From Laccaria trichodermophora (lineage: Eukaryota > Basidiomycota > Agaricomycetes > Agaricales > Hydnangiaceae), in NCBI GenBank assembly GCA_018417955.1, contig JACTVC010000013.1, positions 1,138,633-1,202,632 of the forward strand: DNA of 64,000 bases, in the 5' to 3' direction. Of this stretch, positions 56,360-64,000 are shown in pieces. Under the pieces are notes generated by a model. The model did no database searches and was not told where the DNA came from. It was given only the letters and a program-made list of their open reading frames with translations. A program made the translations under genes and the position numbers. The number at the start of each line of letters is the position of its first letter. Position 1 is the stretch's first letter.

Positions 56360-57381
56360 AAGGGGTTCCCAATGCTCAAATCCGGTGACTCCAACTTGCC
56401 TCTGTTTTTCAGCCATCAAAGCTACTGGGGTCCTGGCACAAACATGGGGTCCCTGTCTATATTGGGAATTTATTCACCACTCAGAGTTATCTTTTAAATC
56501 TACATCCTAGTACATTACTTATCCACAACGACGTACTTGGGTTTTCATCCTAAACGCCTGCTTATACATCCTCCGCAATCTTCTGTATTTTTGAGCTGGA
56601 CAGCTGCCTTGATGCACTACTTGATGCATATGAAAGAATGGATGAGGCTCTTCTTTCAGCGCAGCGAAGTCGGATCCCAGGTCGTATCAGTGTCAAGGTC
56701 CATGCCCATGGGGGCTTCGAGTGGGTCACTATCTGGTAAGCTGTACTTCTTTCTGTATTCTTGGGTATCAACTAGCTCAACCCCCATCCTTTCCTCCTCC
56801 AGCTGGCTTATGTGCATGCTAAATCTTAGCTTGACTGGAAATGTAGGCAGCCCTTCATCTTTGTGTGATGCTCCATCATACGATGTATTAGATTTCTTGG
56901 GCACAACAGACAGTCAAGAGGAACATAATTAATGCATGTTTAAAAATGATCATGATGTGCACAATGAGTTACAAAACACTTGAGCTGCAGCTCTTGCCTC
57001 CTCTAATCTTGTATGCTCCTCTATTTGAGCTTCTTCTTGCCTCAGAACCTTCTATCTACAGTTTTTCCTATGCTTTTCCAGCTCAGTCTGAGATCTGAGC
57101 ATTCAACACCAAAATTTGCTGCAAATATCACATTTAACCAGCTACTTCTTCTTAGTGGGTCAAAGCACACAGAAAAAGGCTTTGATTCCCCAAAATTTAG
57201 CAGAGTCTGAAGAGTTTTTCGTGGCCAGCAGAGTAGAATGTTTATCGCACATATCCTGGAATCGAGGCTGCCTTCCTAATATGGACAGGGACCCCACGTT
57301 TGTGCCAGGACCCCAGTAGCTTTGATGGCTGAAAAACAGAGGCAAGTTAGAGTCACTGGATTTGAGCGTTGGGAACCCCTT
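56360..57381. mobile_element. 1.0-kb element with about 109-bp inverted arms
   Basis: 56360-56468 and 57273-57381 are inverted copies (AAGGGGTTCCCAATGCTCAA at the left tip) with roughly seven differences. The interior has a minus-strand segment reading HISQLEEERMGVELVDTQEY (about 56800), probably a fragment of a gene. No target duplication is seen at the tips. Confidence 0.7.
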
Positions 57382-57820
57382 GAGTCCGAAGATCCAGGAT
57401 ATCCACTGGTGTCCCCACCACACTGAACTCTCCTTCCCACCATGTATATCTAAGTTGTCACTCAGATCCGTCAGCTCCAATCATGTCTTGTGTTAACCCT
57501 TCGTATGCCTTACACGCTACGTCCATGACTTATCCTTCTCTTAGCCTCCTAGAGCCTAGAGGAAGGTCACCATCTCCCCATCCACCCTCTCCACTTTGAA
57601 ATGTGTTCTTTCCAGACAGTTCAATGGTATCGATCCAGACTCTTTCTCTGACAGTGGCTCAGACAACGACATGACATTGCCCATCACCCACCTCAAGCAT
57701 CTCCCACCTCGCAGCTAGCTTCGTCCAAATGATAGGCACAATTGTAGGGGGCATGGCACCACAATCACCTATGCTAAGCGACACAGAGTTAGGAGCTCAA
57801 GCGGAGAGGGAATGCAACTC

Positions 57821-58146
57821 CAAACTACAACTCGCATTCATGGTTCTCTGGGGGTTCTTGCAGAGATTCCAGTTCATAGTCAACTTGGAAACATCTATTT
57901 ACTTCTAAAAACTAGTGCTTGTATCTAACATGATGAGTTGGTGATGAGTAATAATTAATAAACTGATGTTCCACTCTTCAGAGCTGAGAGATGGCTGCTG
58001 GAGGATGGGATGAATCCATGCATCAGATTCACTAGCAACATAGTCACCTTGCTCCTCGCCCAAAAGGTTGCTGTCGTTTGTGGTGCTGCACAGCTGCATG
58101 GCCGACTTCATTAAGTTGGGGGCATAAGTAAAAGGGCATAAAGTTT
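57821..58146. repeat. Dispersed repeat, copy 2
   Basis: It matches 32925-33229 in the same orientation, with small insertions here (TTGGTGATGAG, CTCTTCAGAGCTGAG). It sits just before the Tc1/mariner transposase gene, so it may be an outer part of that element or an independent repeat. Confidence 0.75.
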
Positions 58147-58298
58147 ACAGCGCTTTCAGAGTAGAATGGGAAAGTTGTGATTTTTGTAACACATGTGACA
58201 TATGTCATTTCCCTTTTAGGAATTGTCTGCCTCGCACTGTTGTCGCACTGCCTACGCATCGCCTCGCCCTTCAGCTCGCTCCCTCACCCCCCAATGCT

Positions 58299-59171
58299 AT
58301 GGGGAATCGAAAAATAAGCTCTGACATGAAGGAGTGTGCTCTAAAGCTGTGGGATCAGGGCTGGGAAACTGCCGAAATCATGGATACACTTGGTGTTTCT
58401 CAATCAAGTCTCTATCAATGGCAAGCAATCTTTGATCGATATGGTTCTGTCAACAGGCCATCTGCTGCGCCAAAAGGACCTGAGAGGATCATAACATGGG
58501 CTGTGCTTACCGCTGTCCAAACAATCTATGAAGTCAACCCAGACCTTTATCTCGACGAACTGGTTCTCTGGCTTGCCATTGAACATGACATCAAAATATC
58601 TGTCTCTGCTCTTCATTCGACACTCGTAAAGGTTGGGCTCACCCGAAAAATTCTCCACAAGATTGCTATCGAAAGGGATGAGGAACTGCGTGAACAATGG
58701 AGAGAAATGCAGGCGAGTGATGACTTTCTGGACGATGGCTCTCAGTTTGTATGTGTTGACGAAACCAGCAAGAATGAGCTGACTTATGCAAGAAAATATG
58801 GCTGTGCTTACTCTGGAGAACACGCTGAGCTGAAAGATGTATTCGCTGGGGGAGACAGATACTTGCTTGTTGCTGCATTGACTGTCGATGGCTATATTGC
58901 AAGTCATGCCGTTCCAGGCTCATTTGACTCAATGGACTTCCTCGAATTTATTCAAGAATCGGTGGTGTGTTCCCTGATGATCTACTGCAGACAAATACTG
59001 ACTCCTGAAAGCTTCCCCAGATGAACCCATACCCGGCACCCCGATCAGTCCTCGTTCTTGATAATTGTTGCATTCATCATAACGAGGCTCTTGTCGAATT
59101 GGTCAGAGCAGCAGGGTGTCTAATTCTTTATCTACTGGTGTATTCTCCCGACCTGAATCCAATTGAGGAAT
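58299..59171 (+). pseudogene. Tc1/mariner (DDE_3) transposase, 5' part, split by insertion
   Basis: The start ATG at 58299 gives MGNRKISSDMKECALKLWDQ. A helix-turn-helix follows (TAEIMDTLGVSQSSLYQWQA, residues about 27-46), a second DNA-binding half (PDLYLDELVLWLAIEHDIKI), and the catalytic core QFVCVDETSKNE (first Asp), VLVLDNCCIHHNEALVE (second Asp) and YSPDLNPIEESFS (third acidic residue). A probable intron lies at 58961-59020 (GTGGTG to CCCCAG). After SFS at 59180 the frame is lost. The missing C-terminus is found at 61857-62003, so the gene was cut by an insertion. Confidence 0.85.
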
Positions 59172-59180
59172 CATTCAGCA

Positions 59181-61856
59181 CTTGTTTGTTTTTGTTTATC
59201 TTCACACGGACTATTCACTGCATCAGCAAAACCTGGGTGAGCTAGGCAGCATGTGGCAGGGCTGTGTAGTGCCATAGCACTATAGAAAGGGGTATCACCT
59301 TTACAGTCACCTGTGCATTCTATGCAGCTCTACATAGAAACACACAGCCACTACACAGCACTCCCTAGAATCTCAGAGCAGATCTGCAGCCATTCATAGA
59401 AACACATAGCCACTTCATAGTACTCCCTAGAATTACAGAGCAGATCTGCAGCCCTCAGTAGCAACCCCTGGGGTCTGCAGATTCCTAGAAGGGGGGCATA
59501 CATTCTGCTCATTTTAATACCATATTGCATAATTTTTACACAGAACTTGTGTTACGAAAAAATAAGTTTATTGTCTGCACTACCCCATTATACAAGATAT
59601 CCTAATATTCTACATAGTAATGACTACAGTATATCAAATTTATGGAATCAGAGTATCAAGTATTAAAGATACTAATGAGCATATTCCCAAGCCCAAGTTC
59701 ATAATATGGTTTGCATCCATCCCCAGACTCCTTGGCAGGGTCACTGAGAGTTGAAAGCAGAAAAGAGACTGTCCATCTTTCATCAACAGAGGGAGGATGC
59801 CATTTGCCAATAAGGAAGGGAGGACAGTTGTTTGTCGAGGGATGGAGCCATTCTTCAAAGGAGGGAGGACTCAAAGGAGGGAGGACACCATTCGTTGACA
59901 AGGGAGGGAGGACACCGTTCTTCAAGGGAGGGAGCCATTCATCAATGAGGTAGGGAGGACACCATTCATTGACAACAGAGGGAAGATGTGTTTGTCGACA
60001 AGCGAGGGAAGAAACTGTTCTTCAAGGCAGGGGGAACACCATTTATCAATGAGAGAGGGAGGACACCATTTGTCAATGAGGGAGGGAGGACACTGTTCGT
60101 TGAGGGAGAAACACCATCCATCAAGAAGGGAGGGAGGATGCCGTTTGTCAATGAGTGAGGGAGCAGTTCATCGAGGGAGGACACTGTTCATCGGGGGAGC
60201 CGTTTGTCGAGGGAGGGGGGCCATTTGTCAAGAGGTAGCCTTTTGTCAAGGGAGGGAGCTGTTTGCTGAGAGAGGGAGCCATTCGTCGAGGGAGGAGTCA
60301 TTTGTCAACAAGGGAGCCGTTCGTCAATGAGGGAGGGATCTTTTCTTTAAGGGAGGAAGCCATTCTTCACAGGAGCAAGCTGTTCTTCAAGGGAGGCAGG
60401 GAGCCATTCTTCAAGGGGGGGAGGAAGCTGTTCTTCAAGAGAGGGAGGATGCCGTTCTTCAAGGGAGGGAGGACACTGTTCATGGATGAGGGAGGACACC
60501 GTTCGTCAAAGGATGTGGTTTGTCAACAAGGGAGGGAGGATGCTGTAACTTGACGAGGGAGGACGCCGTTTGTCGAGGACAAGTTGAACATTGTGGTGGG
60601 AAGGAAGAACAATGAATTTCCGTGTTGGGAAATTCAAAGTTCAACATAATCACATGATGTCAGAGTTTCAATGGACTTAAACGAATTGTCTCATGACTTG
60701 AAGTTGTTTGTTGCCTGTCACTGTCTTTCACAGAAAGCATGGCATTCGAGGTGGGCATACATAATTGTAGATGGCACCATGTAATCAGGCAAATATAAAG
60801 TTCATATTGGAAAATTATTGAACAATTTCTGAGCCTTCCAAGAAATTTGCAGTTGTTACCAGAAATTTCCTGGCTATTTCCATGATTTCCCGAAATTTCC
60901 TGTTTTTTGGTAGTAGTAGTAACAATTGAAGTTGTCTAAGTTCGAAAATGTGAGTTGAGCGCAGCACGTGACTTCCCGCAACTGTACCGACTTCCATCAA
61001 TTCACACTTACACTTTCTAGGGTAGCTCATAGCTATAACTTCACGAGTATTGTACCATTTGGCCTCTATTTAGGCTTATTTTAATCGCTTCATTCACGCG
61101 AATGCAATCCAATTTACGGCGTAGAAAAATTTGGAGTACCTCACAAACTGTAGCATAAACTATTTGGCCTGTATTAGACATCTGAAATATATATTATCAT
61201 CATGAGTTCTGCTCCGTTTCATGCGATTTTGGGCTTGTTAAAAACGCACAAATTAGAGCTTTAAAACGGGTCTGAGATCCCCTAATATTTCGACGTTTAA
61301 GGCGACCTCTGATAACATTTACCGTTTTTAGGCAGATTTTTCACCAGTAATTGGTCCAAAGCCATTTGAGTTTTGAACTAAATACTACGTAAATAGACGC
61401 GTTGGAATCGGCTTGAACACCACTTTCCAACGCAAAAAAAATCACAAAAGATGAATATGTTTTGCAAAAGATACTTCATATTCTTTCTTGTTGCAATCTT
61501 TGTAGGTCAATCAATCTCTGGACAGTGTTGTACTTTCTTCTTATTCCAGGCATATTTTGGTCATAAATTATTCATATACAATAGGGAATGTGTTTTCTAC
61601 TGAAATCTAGTATACTTATAGTTTGACTCCCTATAAGGGCTGGGTAGAAAGTGGAGGCCCCTCTATAGCACCCTATAGTAACGGCACAAGTCTCTGTAGT
61701 GCTGTATAGCACAAGCTTATGCCCACACAGTGCTGTGGAGCACTGTGGAGCACTAGGGCATCTAGCCAAACTTGGCATGTAACTATGGGAAACTATGATA
61801 TTAGTGGAAGCACTATGCCTGTCTATGTGGGAAAATCAGGTTTTGCTGATGTGAAA
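59181..61856. mobile_element. 2.68-kb insertion inside the transposase gene
   Basis: It is flanked by the identical 9-bp CATTCAGCA at 59172-59180 and 61857-61865. It has perfect 15-bp inverted repeats CATCAGCAAAACCTG near the ends (59221-59235 and 61837-61851). The 9-bp duplication suggests a MULE-like mover. The interior is repetitive (62-bp tandem pair near 59333-59460, GA-rich minisatellite) with no transposase. Confidence 0.75.
59770..60590. repeat. Degenerate GA-rich minisatellite
   Basis: Units near 30 bp of the type GAGGGAGGACACCATTCGTC are repeated with many changes. It is followed by the same 100-bp flank that follows the array at 45400-45965. Confidence 0.8.
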
Positions 61857-62003
61857 CATTCAGCAGTAAAGGCTCATCTTTGATGACATGGGTTTGTCAT
61901 CTGACAAGAAGCTGACGCTATACAGGCTCTGCTTGAAGCTTGTGGATGTGTTACGGCCTCAAAGGCTGAGGGCTGGTTTCGGCATGCTGGTTATATACAG
62001 TGA
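61857..62003 (+). pseudogene. Tc1/mariner transposase, 3' end after the insertion
   Basis: The reading resumes at SFSAVKAHL and continues to QEADAIQALLEACGCVTASK, AEGWFRHAGYIQ and a TGA at 62001-62003, the usual end of agaric Tc1 proteins. Three in-frame TGA codons occur at places where Arg (CGA) is expected: HL**HG and VI*QE. All three are C-to-T changes at CpG sites. Confidence 0.75.
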
Positions 62004-62294
62004 AGGGCTATTCATTGATTTGATGTATGATACATGTTAGCATCAAAGAGGACAAGAGTTATACATTGTTTTCATCTATTTGGGTACTGTGCAAGAGAGC
62101 GGTGACTGACAGAAAGCAGGGAATAGCTACAGAGGAAGGAACAAGGAACATATTCAGAAAGCAATGACCAGAGCAGTAAATAAGTCTACAGGTTCCAAGA
62201 AATGATTGCAAAGCATAAACAAGACAGAAAGCATTTCGTGAATGGAGACAGGCTCAAGAAAAGATCAATAAGTCCAGGAGTTAGCTAGCTGGAG
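62004..62294. other. Spacer
   Basis: No feature can be supported here. Confidence 0.3.
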
Positions 62295-64000
62295 CTATCC
62301 TGCAGTCCAAAGCCCAGCCTTGACGTCGTGGATGAAGCGCTTATGCACTGAAATGAATGCCTTCCAGCTGAGTTTCGTAAACTTGACTTCTTTCCAGTCA
62401 TCATCGTTCAATGACAGAACAACGTCATTGCCAGGTTTGTATTTGAGCAATGCCAGTTTGTCCTTGTCAGACTTCGAAATCTCGTAGTGCAAACAGAAGT
62501 CGGCAAGAGGGATGCAGAGTTGAAGGGCTGTACAAGGCGATCCGGCGGGCGAATCTCTTTGTGGCAATGGGGGAATCAGCCCACCTTGCTGGCTGTAGGG
62601 TAATAATCCAGGGTAATTCAGTGCTGGAGGATGCATATAGCCAGCAGGAATTTGGGGATGGCCAAAGAACCAAGGCGGCGGCGGAGGGTATTGGTACAGA
62701 TAGACTGGTGGTGCCGGTTGCATCTGAGGGGCAAGCACTTGAGGCTGCAGCACGTTTGGACCTGGCGCTGTGTTCTCCACAACAACAGGTGCTTCTATAT
62801 CTTCTGGTTTGGGAATTTTGCTTTTGATACAATTGGACACGTCGAAATGAATCAAATTTGGTGGTGTTTCAAGGGTAACACCTGCCTTTCCCATAGACTA
62901 TATATTATAGATGATCGACGTGTTCAGAAAGAGAAAGTGGGAGAAACTTATGAGAGAATGGGACCAGATCTGCAATCGAAGAAGCATCAACTCCCAATAA
63001 TGTGGCTTGTCGCCGAGGACACGGGTGAGAGTGTGTATTCCTGGAAAGAAAGCGGAATTTCCAATCGGATATTTTTCTTGCAGTCGGGACAAATGGCCCC
63101 TTGAGTCATTGACAATGTTCGCCTGAAAAAAAAAATTAGAGTCGGAAACATCAGATATAAAACAAACAAACGATCTGCGCTTTTGCCGACAAATCTGGCA
63201 GCTTGATAGAAGCAGTCTCCTCGTAATGGTCATAAGGTTTTGCAATGTAGTCACCATCTCTGGTGTCCCACGTCTATTTCAAAGTATGAGGAAGAGACAT
63301 AGTGGTGGTAAACAAGAAACAAGAATGGCATACCACGTCTTCCACCTTTGGCAGAGGCATGGAAACGATGATTACATGACCAGCCCTTTTCTCCTTCAAT
63401 GACATAACGAGGGCCTGATATCCAGACAAAGTCGTCAAGGGCTTCTTGGCATCGTTAGCCGGTTTTTCATATTTCCATGAAACAAGGTTGGAGGGAAGGT
63501 CTTCAACTTGCAGGGTAGCTCGTTGGCAAGAACTGCTCGGAATTCGTCATAGCTCTGCTGGACCCAAAAGAAACATGGGCCTTTGACAGAAACTGGAGGC
63601 GGAGGAGGTTTTCCCTTATTCTTTGAGGTTGCGGCAAGGCGAAGGAGTGGTGCTGTCGATTGCACGTGGATGTATACCGTTACCTTGTGGTCAATAATGT
63701 CTTGTTTTTGCTTCTTCGTCGCCTTCCCAATGTTCGAGTCATCACTATCATTGTCATCATCAGTAATGGACTTTGACTTTGACTTTCGTTTAGGTTTAGA
63801 CACCTGGGCATCTTTGCCTAACCATGCAGCTTTTGTCTTGTCACGCTTCCATTGTTCGCGTTTGTGTTGTTTTCGATTAGTCTCAGCCTTTTTGTGGCGT
63901 TCCTGGAGGGCAGCGGCATCTAGATTGACAAATTGTCTGCCATCTAGATGATACAACATGAAAACGAGGCAATGAAAGTATATGTCAGTTTGTATCAGAA
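62295..64000 (-). CDS. Agaric protein of unknown function, start beyond window
   Basis: Minus-strand exons make one product: GRQFVNLDAAALQERHKKAE (about 63940), CFFWVQQSYDEFRAVLANEL, SGYQALVMSLKEKRAGHVII (about 63400), TWDTRDGDYIAKPYDHYEET (about 63260), ANIVNDSRGHLSRLQEKYPI (about 63100) and TLETPPNLIHFDVSNCIKSK (about 62860). A Pro-rich linker and a helical tail FCLHYEISKSDKDKLALLKY end at a stop at 62295. The tail has a SAM-like spacing, as in related proteins. The family is widespread in agarics, often near transposons, and its role is unknown. A CATCTAG acceptor at the right edge suggests that more exons lie outside. Confidence 0.65.

Noticed and set aside
59770..60590. CRISPR-like spaced repeats
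   Set aside because: The units are degenerate, without unique spacers of constant length, and the genome is eukaryotic.

Overview
The window looks like nuclear DNA of a mushroom-forming basidiomycete (Agaricomycetes). Genes are broken by many short (about 50-60 bp) GT-AG introns. The conserved genes are fungal housekeeping types (VPS39, CTK3, a PDK1-like kinase, an STK16/Env7 kinase). Families that I know mainly from agaric genomes are present: F-box-like expansions, a truncated kinase-like family, a trypsin-fold family and TET/JBP-like dioxygenases next to DNA transposons. There are no bacterial-style operons, no CRISPR array and no rRNA.

Left part (1-31 kb) is mostly genic. VPS39 (partial, minus strand) and CTK3 share a 90-bp divergent promoter. 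Next come a trypsin-fold serine protease followed by a 3x139-bp tandem repeat, a small 157-aa gene of unknown function, and a broken inverted copy of the STK16-type kinase. These are followed by a PDK1-like kinase, an F-box gene, a short kinase-like gene with its own degenerate tandem copy, and a kelch protein. Three more F-box genes lie in a head-to-tail array. A divergent pair of conserved unknown genes closes this part.

Middle (31-39 kb): the intact STK16/Env7-type kinase is followed by a relic of a TET/JBP-like gene, a dispersed repeat and a 913-aa kinase-like gene. That gene is the full-length relative of the short copies at 14-18 kb. After it come a small VPS39 fragment and a multi-exon gene of unknown function that seems to lose its 3' end at that fragment.

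Right part (39.6-64 kb) is dominated by transposable elements. It holds a MULE-like DDE gene, a 466-bp and a 3.06-kb element that share terminal inverted repeats and 3-bp target duplications, and a decayed TET/JBP-like dioxygenase gene. It also holds a hAT-type element with an 8-bp duplication, a mariner-type MITE, foldback and inverted-arm elements, and a Tc1/mariner transposase gene split by a 2.7-kb insertion. Two degenerate GA-rich minisatellites share the same flank. An agaric gene of unknown function, often found near transposons, runs off the right edge.

How it fits together: the left half shows stable cell genes (vesicle tethering, CTD kinase, kinase signalling) with local gene-family expansion. 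The right half shows layers of insertion and decay, and pieces of host genes (VPS39, STK16, TET-like) have been copied and broken by rearrangement.
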